This document shows positions 1 to 6,783 of a stretch of 19,608 nucleotides of DNA, one piece after another. The notes beneath the pieces were generated by a model. The model ran no database searches. It worked only from the letters and a program-made list of their open reading frames with translations, and was not told where the DNA came from. Position numbers and translations under genes: made by a program. How positions within the stretch are numbered: the first letter of the stretch is position 1; each line of letters starts with the position of its first letter. This DNA is from Burkholderia sp. (lineage in GTDB: Bacteria; Pseudomonadota; Gammaproteobacteria; Burkholderiales; Burkholderiaceae). The stretch is taken from contig JAQGMD010000188.1 in the NCBI GenBank assembly GCA_028292565.1, positions 1 to 19,608 of the forward strand, given 5' to 3'.

Positions 1-107
1 AAGCGGATATCGGCCGGCAGGCGCCCCACACCCAGCTTTTGCAACCAGGGCACCAGTGGATAGAAGATGATGAGTCCGAGGAAAACGACAGCGACCCAGC
101 GTATCAT
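1..107 (-). CDS. DUF2905-like small membrane protein, copy 2 (partial, cut by window start)
   Basis: The reverse strand from the ATG at 105-107 reads MIRWVAVVFLGLIIFYPLVP, then WLQKLGVGRLPADIR before the window edge. The N-terminal hydrophobic helix and the LGVGRLPxDIR segment match the DUF2905 family of tiny inner-membrane proteins of unknown function. About 35 codons are visible, roughly half of the usual length. It lies 54 bp downstream of a complete DUF2905 gene on the same strand and is clearly paralogous to it (both begin MIRW and share PWLxKLGVGRLP), so the two look like a tandem duplication in one transcript with the upstream methyltransferase. The C-terminal half is outside the window. 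Function is unknown. Confidence 0.72.
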   Translation of the reverse strand, partial: MIRWVAVVFLGLIIFYPLVPWLQKLGVGRLPADIR

Positions 108-161
108 TGAGCGGCCTTCGTCAAGGACATAAGGCGGGATGCATAAAGCCGTCGGCGTTCA

Positions 162-356
162 TCACAGCAGGCGCGCCACCGCGAACGCGATCAGCGACAA
201 CAGGATGGTGGACGCGAACGGCAAAAAGATCTGCTTGCCGAACAGCGTGAACCGCACGTCACCCGGCAGGCGGCCGACGCCGAGCTTTTCCAGCCAGGGT
301 AGCAGCGAAGCGAATACGATCAGTGCCACAAAAATGGTGAGGAACCAACGGATCAT
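162..356 (-). CDS. DUF2905-like small membrane protein, copy 1
   Basis: This 64-residue protein starts at the ATG at 354-356. A longer in-frame reading from 506 exists, but it would overlap the end of the methyltransferase gene, and the shorter start matches the paralogue next door. The protein has an N-terminal membrane helix (about residues 3-20), then LEKLGVGRLPGDVRFTLFGK, then a second hydrophobic stretch (about 45-63). That helix, LGRLPGD linker, helix layout is typical of DUF2905. The gene sits 64 bp after the stop of the methyltransferase and before a second, truncated copy, which suggests co-transcription. No catalytic residues are apparent and the function is unknown; an inner-membrane location is inferred from the helices. 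Confidence 0.82.
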   Translation of the reverse strand: MIRWFLTIFVALIVFASLLPWLEKLGVGRLPGDVRFTLFGKQIFLPFASTILLSLIAFAVARLL

Positions 357-420
357 GCGCGGCCTGCGAGAGTTCTGCTTGTTATTCGGGAACGAGGCGT
401 CGGCGACACCCGTGCAGCCA

Positions 421-1581
421 TCATAACCTGTGGCTACGGTCGTTGCGCGCGAACTTCTCCGGCAATTTTGCCTCTTTGCCAACCACCAGCACCTTGAACA
501 ATTCACCCATTTCGGCCGGCGAGATCAGTCTTTGGACCGCATTCGATTGCGGCAAGTAACGCATCTGGTCGGTGGGCGGCGTTCGCAACAGCAAGTCGCC
601 TATGCCAGCGTCCAGCAGGAAAGCTGCCTGGCTCGTATAGCCGAGCATGTCCAGCCCGCTTTCTACCGCGGCGCGCGCCATCGCGGTGAAATCAACATGC
701 GCAGTAACATCTTGCAAGCCCGGCAGGTAAAACGGATCGGGATGCGCATGATGCCGGTAATGACACATCAGCGTGCCTTGGGCGCGCTGGCCCAGGTAGT
801 ATTCATGCGCGGGGAAGCCGTAGTCGATGAGGATGGCCGCACCGCCCCGGCCGGTATCCAGGTAGCCGGTGCGCAGCATGCCGGCGAGCGAATTCATGAA
901 ACCGACGGAAATCGGGTGTACTTCGGTCATATACCCCACCGGCAGGCTGTCCACATCCGGAATCTGCGCCACCAGGGACGCGTCGCATGGCCGGTCGCGA
1001 AAAACGAAGTTCTTGTGCGAGAGTCCGATCCCGCGCTCCTTCCAGCCCTGGTCGGTCTTGGCGACGAGTTGCACCGGCATGGCGTCCAGTACCTCATTAC
1101 CTATGACTACGCCGGAAAACGAGCGGGGCAGTCTGTCCATCCAGACCACCTGCGGAAAGTCCCGCAGCTTTTTTTCTTGCCGTGCACGCAATTCGCCCGA
1201 CACCTCGACTATCAGATAGCGGTGAACCGCCACCCCCATATCCGCGAGTTCGGACAGGATATCGTGTGCCAGCTTGCCGCTGCCGGCGCCGAACTCGAGT
1301 ATTTGAGGCGCCGTCTGGTTCATCAGATCGGCGGCGACATGGGCCAGCGTATTGCCAAAAAGAGGCGTTATTTCGGGGGCGGTTGTAAAATCCCCCTCTT
1401 TGCCGAGTTTTGCAGCTCCGCCGCTGTAATATCCCAGCCCGGGCGTATAGAGAAGCAGTTCCATGTAACGCGCGAACGAAATCCAGCCGGAGTTGCGACG
1501 AATATCGTTTGCGATCAGGTTCTGGAGCGAGCGCGAAGCCTTTAGCGCGTCGAAAGAAGGTTCGGGAAGTTGCAGTTGCAT
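421..1581 (-). CDS. MidA/NDUFAF7-family SAM-dependent methyltransferase (COG1565, DUF185)
   Basis: A 386-residue cytoplasmic class I methyltransferase. The family signature GDFTTAPEITPLFG lies at residues 63-76 and the SAM-binding motif I ILEFGAGSGKLA at about 94-105, followed by an acidic VEVS around 125-128. YYSGG at 51-55 also fits the family. Eukaryotic members (NDUFAF7/MidA) methylate an arginine of a complex I subunit during assembly; the substrate of the bacterial proteins is not settled, so no substrate is assigned here. The start ATG at 1579-1581 has no clear Shine-Dalgarno sequence. It is the first gene of a probable minus-strand unit with two DUF2905 genes and diverges from the SDR gene across 108 bp. 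Confidence 0.9.
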   Translation of the reverse strand: MQLQLPEPSFDALKASRSLQNLIANDIRRNSGWISFARYMELLLYTPGLGYYSGGAAKLGKEGDFTTAPEITPLFGNTLAHVAADLMNQTAPQILEFGAGSGKLAHDILSELADMGVAVHRYLIVEVSGELRARQEKKLRDFPQVVWMDRLPRSFSGVVIGNEVLDAMPVQLVAKTDQGWKERGIGLSHKNFVFRDRPCDASLVAQIPDVDSLPVGYMTEVHPISVGFMNSLAGMLRTGYLDTGRGGAAILIDYGFPAHEYYLGQRAQGTLMCHYRHHAHPDPFYLPGLQDVTAHVDFTAMARAAVESGLDMLGYTSQAAFLLDAGIGDLLLRTPPTDQMRYLPQSNAVQRLISPAEMGELFKVLVVGKEAKLPEKFARNDRSHRL

Positions 1582-1689
1582 ATACGATATTGTATTGAAA
1601 TCGGCAGCGACGATTTGTAATTAAATGTATTTTTTACCCGGTCCATGCCGTTGAATGGCCCGACAATCCCCGGAAGACGCCCACGAACT
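1582..1689. promoter_or_regulatory. Divergent intergenic region between methyltransferase and SDR genes
   Basis: This 108-bp AT-richer stretch separates two diverging genes and must hold promoters for both, unless transcription begins inside the genes. On the minus strand a TACAAT hexamer (RC of 1588-1593 region) could be a -10 for the methyltransferase, but I see no convincing -35. On the plus strand TTGAAA at 1595-1600 is a possible -35 without a good -10 at the right distance. No clear operator palindrome was seen. Confidence 0.4.
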
Positions 1690-2463
1690 ATGACCACGCA
1701 CGACCAGAAAGTTGCAATAGTGACCGGCGCCGCCAAACGCGTCGGCCGCACCATTGCGCTTGCGATGGCGCGGCGCGGATGGGATGTGGTCGTGCATTAC
1801 GGGAAGTCGGAGGAGGAAGCATGGGACACGGTGCGCGAGATCGAGGCTGTGGGGCGGCAGGCAGTCGCCCTGCAGTGCGACCTGGCCGATGAGGCGCAAG
1901 TGAAAGCGCTGTTGCCCCGCGCGGTCGATGCAATGAAAACCGGCCGTATCCGCTGCGTCGTCAATAATGCATCGCTGTTCGAACGGGACGATGCCGCCGA
2001 TTTTTCGGTGGCCTGCCTGGACGCCCACATGCACGCGAACCTGGCCGCCCCCGTCCTGCTGGCCCAGGCGCTGCACGATATAACGCCAGCCGGGTCGCAG
2101 GCGGTCGTGATCAACCTGCTCGACCAGAAATTATTCAACCTCAACCCGGACTTTTTATCCTACACGCTGTCGAAAGCTGCATTGCAAGCCGCCACGACCA
2201 TGCTGGCGCAGGCGCTTGCGCCCAAAGTCAGGGTGGTAGGCGTCGCTCCCGGCATTACGCTGGTGTCGGGGGACCAGACCGAGGAAGGGTTTGCCAGCGC
2301 ACACATGATGACTCCGCTCGGCCGTTCCAGCACACCGGAAGATGTCGCGGCGACCGTGTGCTTTGTCGCCGAATCCCCCGCCATCACCGGCACTACGCTG
2401 TTGGTCGATGGTGGCCAGCATTTGATTCCCCTCCAGCGCGATGTGATGTTTCTTGCAAAGTGA
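1690..2463 (+). CDS. SDR oxidoreductase, pteridine reductase-like (FolM/PTR1 type)
   Basis: A 257-residue short-chain dehydrogenase/reductase with an N-terminal Rossmann fold. TGAAKRVGR (12-20) has the TGxxxRxG form that marks pteridine reductases and favours NADPH; NNAS is at 92-95. The catalytic set looks like Asp145, Tyr158 and Lys162 (YTLSK). The 13-residue D-to-Y spacing and the use of Asp in place of the usual SDR serine match protozoan PTR1 and bacterial FolM (dihydromonapterin reductase). The C-terminus has the usual LLVDGGQ. The ATG at 1690 was chosen because the protein then begins just before the first beta strand; an in-frame ATG at 1645 would add 15 unconserved-looking residues. 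folB lies 41 bp downstream, which supports a pterin/folate role. The exact substrate is inferred. Confidence 0.85.
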   Translation: MTTHDQKVAIVTGAAKRVGRTIALAMARRGWDVVVHYGKSEEEAWDTVREIEAVGRQAVALQCDLADEAQVKALLPRAVDAMKTGRIRCVVNNASLFERDDAADFSVACLDAHMHANLAAPVLLAQALHDITPAGSQAVVINLLDQKLFNLNPDFLSYTLSKAALQAATTMLAQALAPKVRVVGVAPGITLVSGDQTEEGFASAHMMTPLGRSSTPEDVAATVCFVAESPAITGTTLLVDGGQHLIPLQRDVMFLAK

Positions 2464-2504
2464 TGTTGCCTTGCCAGGCTCGCACGCGATAACTTTTTGA
2501 AACT

Positions 2505-2897
2505 ATGTACCCCTCTCTTTCCTACTCCGGCCTTTCCGACTGTCGTCGCCTGTTCCTGCGCAACTATGAAGTGCAGATCAACATTGGCGTCCATGATTTC
2601 GAAAAGAAAGGCGAGCAGCGCGTGCTGATCAACGTCGATCTGTTCATTCCCCTGGCGTTGTCGACACCGAAGGAAGACCACCTGGTTGAAGTGGTCGATT
2701 ACGATTTCATGCGCGACACTATCGCCAGACGCATGGCTCAAGGGCACATCCACCTGCAGGAAACGCTGTGCGACGATGTGGCGCGCGCGATGCTGGCGCA
2801 TCCGAAAGTGCGCGCGGTGCGGGTGTCTACCGAAAAACCGGATGTCTACCCGGATTGCGAATCCGTCGGCGTCGAAGTATTCCACATCAAGGCGTAG
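2505..2897 (+). CDS. folB: Dihydroneopterin aldolase
   Basis: A 130-residue cytoplasmic enzyme of folate synthesis that converts 7,8-dihydroneopterin to 6-hydroxymethyl-7,8-dihydropterin plus glycolaldehyde. NIGVHDFEKKGEQ (about 26-38) contains the substrate-binding glutamate (Glu37), VDYDF carries the conserved Tyr66, LQE contains Glu86, and STEKPD carries the catalytic Lys111. Length is near the usual 115-125 residues, with a short N-terminal extension. No strong ribosome-binding site precedes the ATG at 2505, but no better start is available. It sits between the pteridine-reductase-like SDR and ttcA; its stop TAG overlaps the GGAG-type binding site of ttcA. The same family includes FolX epimerase, which is a less likely alternative. 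Confidence 0.9.
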   Translation: MYPSLSYSGLSDCRRLFLRNYEVQINIGVHDFEKKGEQRVLINVDLFIPLALSTPKEDHLVEVVDYDFMRDTIARRMAQGHIHLQETLCDDVARAMLAHPKVRAVRVSTEKPDVYPDCESVGVEVFHIKA

Positions 2898-2906
2898 GAG
2901 ATTGTT

Positions 2907-3830
2907 ATGAGTGATGCGCTAATGGACAGCGCGCCGGTCGGCGTAAAACAGGCGGAAAAAATCGCCTATGAGAACAACAAGCTGCACAAGCGCCTGTGCC
3001 GTCAGGCCGGACAGGCGATTGGCGACTTCAACATGATCGAGGATGGCGACAAGGTGATGGTGTGCCTGTCAGGCGGCAAGGACAGCTACGGCATGCTGGA
3101 TATCCTGCTCACCTTGCGCCAACGCGCGCCTATCCATTTCGACATCATTGCGGTTAACCTGGATCAGAAGCAACCGAACTTCCCGGCCCATGTACTGCCG
3201 GAATACCTGACGAAACTCGGTGTGCCGTTTCATATCGAAAACCAGGATACCTACAGCATCGTCAAGCGCGTGGTCCCGGAGGGGAAAACCACCTGCGCGC
3301 TCTGCTCCCGCCTGCGGCGCGGCATCCTGTATCGCGTCGCCGATGAGCTGGGCGCTACCAAGATCGCGCTTGGCCATCATCGGGATGACATCCTGGAGAC
3401 CTTCTTCCTGAACATGTTCTTCGGGGCGAAGTTGAAAGGCATGCCGCCCAAGCTGCAATCCGACGACGGCAAACACATCGTGATCCGTCCGCTTGCCTAT
3501 GTGAAGGAAGCGGACATGACGCGCTATGCGGAAGTGAAGCAGTTCCCGATCATTCCGTGCGACCTGTGCGGCAGCCAGGAAAACCTGCAGCGCAAACAGC
3601 TCAAGGCGATGCTGCGCGAATGGGAAAAGAAATTCCCGGGCCGGGTCGACAACATCTTCTCAGCGCTGTCGACCGTCGCCCCGTCGCATCTGATGGACCG
3701 GAATCTGTTCGGCTTCGCCGACCTGAAGGTGACCGGCGAAGCGTCGGCGAACGGGGATATCGCGTTCGATGAAGAGCCGTGCGCGACGCCGACGGCAAAC
3801 GTTGTGCGGTTTGATGACCTGAGGGATTGA
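2907..3830 (+). CDS. ttcA: tRNA 2-thiocytidine(32) synthetase TtcA
   Basis: A 307-residue ATP-dependent enzyme that thiolates cytidine 32 in the anticodon loop of certain tRNAs. The PP-loop SGGKDS is at residues 55-60. The iron-sulfur cysteines are visible as CALC (Cys130, Cys133) and CDLC (Cys218, Cys221); E. coli TtcA binds its cluster through the equivalents of the CxxC pair and one later cysteine. GHHRDD (157-161 region) is another family hallmark. The start ATG at 2907 is preceded by TAGGAG, which overlaps the folB stop, so the two genes are probably translated from one message. The C-terminal 30 residues beyond DLKVTGE are variable. It converges with the downstream lipoprotein gene. Confidence 0.95.
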   Translation: MSDALMDSAPVGVKQAEKIAYENNKLHKRLCRQAGQAIGDFNMIEDGDKVMVCLSGGKDSYGMLDILLTLRQRAPIHFDIIAVNLDQKQPNFPAHVLPEYLTKLGVPFHIENQDTYSIVKRVVPEGKTTCALCSRLRRGILYRVADELGATKIALGHHRDDILETFFLNMFFGAKLKGMPPKLQSDDGKHIVIRPLAYVKEADMTRYAEVKQFPIIPCDLCGSQENLQRKQLKAMLREWEKKFPGRVDNIFSALSTVAPSHLMDRNLFGFADLKVTGEASANGDIAFDEEPCATPTANVVRFDDLRD

Positions 3831-3838
3831 TCGGCGGC

Positions 3839-3870
3839 GGCGTGGCCGGATTTATGCGCGCGGCCGCGCC
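3839..3870. terminator. Hairpin between convergent ttcA and lipoprotein gene
   Basis: GGCGTGGCCG (3839-3848) can pair with CGGCCGCGCC (3861-3870), giving a 10-bp stem with one G-U pair and a 12-nt loop. It sits just past the ttcA stop and overlaps the 3' end of the convergent gene. There is no clear T-tract on either side, so termination is plausible but not shown; part of the pairing may simply reflect GC-rich coding sequence. Confidence 0.35.
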
Positions 3871-4736
3871 ATCGTATGGCAATCCTCGATCAGGCGCTGC
3901 AGTTTTTCCCGCGCACGCGCTTTTTGCTCCGGCGTCGCGATATTGACAATCGTCGCTATCATGCGCGCCGTGCCATCCTTTGAAGCACTGAAAAACGCTT
4001 TGTGCTGCGCGTCGCCAAAATGGTCGGCCACGCCTGCCGCGTAATTTTTCAACAGCGCCATCGTCGCTTCCCGTCCGAGCTTTTCATTCTGCACTTTCTT
4101 CAGCAGCGCAATCAATTCCTGTTGGCGACGCAAGCGCATCTGCAGTCCCATCTCGTTATTCAGGGAGCGTTCATCTGACGCCGCTCGAATCCGCGCTTCC
4201 TGTTCACGGTTAAAATTGCCGAACCAATACTCAGCCTGTTTCATGACCTTCTTGTATCGGAAAAGTTGACGCTGCTCAACATCGCCACGCAGATAGTCCT
4301 TACGATAGCTGTCGTTATTAGAAACAAATTTTTTCTCGAGGTGGGCGATCTGCTGCGGTTGAAGCGCCAATGCCAGGTCGGTGAGTTCAGGCAAGGCTTT
4401 ATCGACCAGTGTTTCCACACTCGCCTTGAAGGCATCGGTATCGCGGAGCACGTCCACTTGCGTGACCTGGCGCTGCAGTTGCAGCTGTGTCTGCGCGTTG
4501 GTTAGCAACTTCGCGTATTCGTTCAGCTGCGTTTTGCGATGCCACGCGAACAGATTGGCAATGTGTTTTTTTACCCAGGGTTGCTGCTCGGCCTCAATGT
4601 CGACATAGCCGTTTAGCCACCAATAAACGACGCTCTCGCCGTTGCTATAGCCAAGCCGGAGTGCGCTGCATGCGGCAAGCATGCAAACAAGCACGACAAT
4701 GGAGATTTTCTGAGCGAAAGCACGGTTTGACCGCAT
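3852..4736 (-). CDS. DUF6279-like lipoprotein
   Basis: A protein of 294 residues when started at the ATG at 4734-4736. That start gives a compact lipoprotein signal: a basic N-terminus ([10 protein letters not shown]), a hydrophobic core (ISIVVLVCM) and the lipobox LAAC with Cys23. Longer in-frame starts (4751, 4838) would put extra residues ahead of the signal and the longest runs into glmU. The mature part opens with [20 protein letters not shown], then is rich in Gln, Lys and Glu and probably helical. This layout resembles the DUF6279 lipoproteins of proteobacteria, whose function is unknown. A membrane-anchored periplasmic location is inferred. It diverges from glmU with a 33-bp gap and converges on ttcA. 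Confidence 0.8.
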   Translation of the reverse strand: MRSNRAFAQKISIVVLVCMLAACSALRLGYSNGESVVYWWLNGYVDIEAEQQPWVKKHIANLFAWHRKTQLNEYAKLLTNAQTQLQLQRQVTQVDVLRDTDAFKASVETLVDKALPELTDLALALQPQQIAHLEKKFVSNNDSYRKDYLRGDVEQRQLFRYKKVMKQAEYWFGNFNREQEARIRAASDERSLNNEMGLQMRLRRQQELIALLKKVQNEKLGREATMALLKNYAAGVADHFGDAQHKAFFSASKDGTARMIATIVNIATPEQKARAREKLQRLIEDCHTMARPRA

Positions 4737-4769
4737 GATAGAATCCCGCATCACTTCATTTACTCGCCT

Positions 4770-6128
4770 ATGAACGTTGTCATTCTCGCAGCCGGCATGG
4801 GGAAGCGCATGCAATCGGCGCTGCCGAAAGTCCTGCATCCTATCGCCGGCAAGCCGCTTCTATCCCATGTAATCGATACTGCACGTGAACTGTCTCCTAC
4901 CCGGTTATGCGTTATTTATGGGCATGGCGGCGAAGCGGTTCTGGAATCGGTCAATGCGCCCGATATCGCTTTCGCCAGACAGGAGCCGCAACTGGGCACC
5001 GGCCATGCAGTCATGCAAGCCATTCCTCATCTTAACGACGAAGAGCCCACGCTGGTTCTGTATGGCGATGTCCCGCTGACCAGCAAGAATACGCTGCAGC
5101 AGTTGTTGGACAGTGCCGGCAAGGAAAAGTTGGCGATCCTCACGGTGGAACTCGATGACCCGACCGGCTACGGCCGGATTGTGCGCCAGGCAGGCAACAT
5201 CGTCCGCATCGTCGAGCAGAAGGATGCGACCGAAGAGGAACGCGCGGTCCGGGAAATCAACACCGGCATCCTCGTTGCGCCGACGGCAAGCCTCAAGCGC
5301 TGGCTGGCCAGCCTGTCGAACAAGAACGCGCAGGGCGAGTATTACCTCACCGACATTGTCGCGCGCGCAGTAGCGGACGGCGTGCCGGTCGTTTCCGCAC
5401 AGCCTGCGGCGGTGTGGGAAACGCTCGGAGTCAACAGTAAAGTGCAGCTGGCCGAACTGGAACGTATCCATCAGCGCAACGTTGCCAACAAGCTGCTGGA
5501 ACAGGGCGTGACCCTGGCTGACCCGATGCGTATCGATGTCCGCGGCTCACTGTCGTGTGGTCGGGACGTCAGCATCGATGTCAATAACGTATTCGAAGGC
5601 CGGGTGGAACTGGAAGATGGCGTAACCATCGGCGCGAATTGCGTGATCAAGAACGCCCGGATCGCCAAAGGCGCAAACATCAAGCCGTTCTGCCACATTG
5701 AAGACGCAGTGATCGGCGCTCAATCGGTGATCGGACCGTATGCGCGGCTGCGTCCCGGGACCGAATTGGCGGAAGATGTCCACATCGGCAATTTCGTGGA
5801 AGTCAAAAACAGCCAGATCGCGGCGCACAGCAAAGCCAATCACCTGGCTTATGTGGGCGATGCGACGGTCGGGTCGCGCGTCAACATCGGCGCCGGCACT
5901 ATCACCTGTAACTATGACGGTGCCAACAAATTCCGCACTGTCATTGAAGATGACGCATTCATCGGCAGCGATACCCAGCTGGTTGCGCCCGTACGCGTAG
6001 GCAAAGGCGCAACCCTCGGCGCCGGAACCACGCTGACCAAAGACGCGCCTGAAGGCATGCTGACCATCTCCCGCAGCAAGCAAATTACCATCGGGGGCTG
6101 GACGCGGCCGGTGAAAATCAAGAAGTGA
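4770..6128 (+). CDS. glmU: Bifunctional GlmU: GlcNAc-1-P uridyltransferase / GlcN-1-P acetyltransferase
   Basis: A 452-residue enzyme for the last two steps to UDP-N-acetylglucosamine, the precursor of peptidoglycan and LPS. The N-terminal uridyltransferase shows [18 protein letters not shown] (6-23, with Arg13 and Lys20), QLGTGHA (74-80) and YGDVPL with Asp100. From about residue 250 a left-handed beta helix of hexapeptide repeats forms the acetyltransferase, with the catalytic His358 in [11 protein letters not shown] and the [13 protein letters not shown] motif at 372-384. Length is normal (E. coli 456). The ATG at 4770 begins directly at the first beta strand; no clear Shine-Dalgarno is visible. 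Its promoter must lie in the 33-bp gap or inside the divergent lipoprotein gene. Confidence 0.97.
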   Translation: MNVVILAAGMGKRMQSALPKVLHPIAGKPLLSHVIDTARELSPTRLCVIYGHGGEAVLESVNAPDIAFARQEPQLGTGHAVMQAIPHLNDEEPTLVLYGDVPLTSKNTLQQLLDSAGKEKLAILTVELDDPTGYGRIVRQAGNIVRIVEQKDATEEERAVREINTGILVAPTASLKRWLASLSNKNAQGEYYLTDIVARAVADGVPVVSAQPAAVWETLGVNSKVQLAELERIHQRNVANKLLEQGVTLADPMRIDVRGSLSCGRDVSIDVNNVFEGRVELEDGVTIGANCVIKNARIAKGANIKPFCHIEDAVIGAQSVIGPYARLRPGTELAEDVHIGNFVEVKNSQIAAHSKANHLAYVGDATVGSRVNIGAGTITCNYDGANKFRTVIEDDAFIGSDTQLVAPVRVGKGATLGAGTTLTKDAPEGMLTISRSKQITIGGWTRPVKIKK

Positions 6129-6138
6129 TCCGGAAGCG

Positions 6139-6171
6139 ACGCGCAGAGCGGTTTCAGACCGCAATGCGCGT
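6139..6171 (+). terminator. Nested hairpin at glmU / Lrp-regulator convergence
   Basis: ACGCGCA (6139-6145) pairs with TGCGCGT (6165-6171), and inside it GCGGT (6148-6152) pairs with ACCGC (6158-6162) around a 5-nt loop. The stop codon of the convergent regulator gene (6154-6156) lies in the loop. A T-rich stretch (TTCAAATTT) follows on the plus strand, so it most likely ends glmU transcription; on the minus strand no T-run follows. Confidence 0.7.
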
Positions 6172-6627
6172 TTCAAATTTGCTGCGGTGGGTTGAAAAGA
6201 AGCTGCGTACATTTCGCACGTTCGCATGCGACGCGAATACGCGATGCGCGAACGCATGATACGCCGGCATGTCGGCGACCTGCACCACCAGCACAAAATC
6301 CGGTCCGGGCGATACCCGATAGCATTGCAATACTGCCGCCTCCGTCACAACCAGCGCTTCGAATTCCGTCAGCCGCTCGGCGGCCTGATGGTCAAGCGCG
6401 ATTTCCACGATGGCCGTCAGGGCGGCGCCCACTTTAGCGGGCGCGACCAATGCTACCTGCCGTTCGATCACGCCTGCGTCAATTAAACGCTTGACTCGGC
6501 GCAAGCATGTCGGCGGCGACGCATGCACACTGGCAGCAAGTTCATTGTTTGTCTGCGAGGCATCTAGTTGTAGTGCATTCAGGATGCGGCGGTCGAGCTC
6601 GTCAAGCTGCAAACTGGCATCAGTCAT
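6154..6627 (-). CDS. Lrp/AsnC-family transcriptional regulator
   Basis: A 157-residue DNA-binding regulator. The N-terminal LDELDRRILNALQLDAS (8-24) and the winged helix-turn-helix with NNELAASVHASPPTCLRRVK (27-46) are typical, with the recognition helix around SPPTCLRRVKRL. The C-terminal RAM/effector domain spans about 68-150 and contains the family's VSPGPDFVLVVQVAD. Such proteins form dimers to octamers and bind amino acids or other small ligands; the ligand here is unknown. No ribosome-binding site is seen before the ATG at 6625-6627. It diverges from glmS, and its predicted TATAAT lies inside a palindrome, which suggests autoregulation and possibly control of glmS. Confidence 0.93.
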   Translation of the reverse strand: MTDASLQLDELDRRILNALQLDASQTNNELAASVHASPPTCLRRVKRLIDAGVIERQVALVAPAKVGAALTAIVEIALDHQAAERLTEFEALVVTEAAVLQCYRVSPGPDFVLVVQVADMPAYHAFAHRVFASHANVRNVRSFFSTHRSKFETRIAV

Positions 6628-6655
6628 GAAATAATCTTAAATAAATATCGATAAC

Positions 6656-6672
6656 GTGAAATTATATTTCAC
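6656..6672. promoter_or_regulatory. Palindromic operator candidate over the regulator's -10
   Basis: GTGAAATTATATTTCAC is a perfect 7-3-7 inverted repeat. Read on the minus strand it contains TATAAT (6661-6666), a consensus -10 placed about 34 bp before the Lrp-type gene; TTCGCG at 6684-6689 (minus strand) lies 17 bp further upstream as a weak -35. Binding here would block that promoter, fitting autorepression by the divergent regulator (inference). Confidence 0.6.
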
Positions 6673-6676
6673 ATAC

Positions 6677-6718
6677 TTTCGATCGCGAAATTTAAATTCA
6701 CTTTTTATGCAATTTCGC
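6677..6718. promoter_or_regulatory. Further TTTCGC/GCGAAA symmetric sites upstream of glmS
   Basis: TTTCG and CGAAA form a short inverted repeat at 6677-6690. GCGAAATTTAAATTCAC (6685-6701) is an imperfect copy (5 of 7 symmetric pairs) of the 7-3-7 palindrome at 6656-6672, and GCGAAATT (6685-6692) pairs with AATTTCGC (6711-6718). The repeated half-site sits between the palindrome and glmS and may form a multi-site operator array, as is common for Lrp-family proteins. Confidence 0.45.
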
Positions 6719-6783
6719 AAGCTTATTTCAGCGCCGCTCTTCTACGATAGCGCCATCAATATCGAATCCATGAAGGAGCTTAT

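Noticed and set aside
430..1545. Long plus-strand reading frame opposite the methyltransferase gene
   Set aside because: It is the antisense shadow of a well-supported MidA-family gene, has no family features and an unusual composition.
1645..1689. Upstream in-frame ATG for the SDR gene
   Set aside because: It adds 15 residues before the Rossmann fold without a ribosome-binding site; the ATG at 1690 gives the usual family N-terminus.
2160..2885. Long minus-strand reading frame across the SDR and folB genes
   Set aside because: It lies antisense to two recognised enzymes and resembles no protein family.
5547..6296. Minus-strand frame antisense to glmU
   Set aside because: A shadow of the hexapeptide-repeat region, whose regular codon pattern keeps the opposite strand open; no recognisable domain.
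6720..6783. glmS ribozyme in the glmS leader
   Set aside because: The leader is too short and shows no ribozyme core; the element is typical of Gram-positive bacteria.
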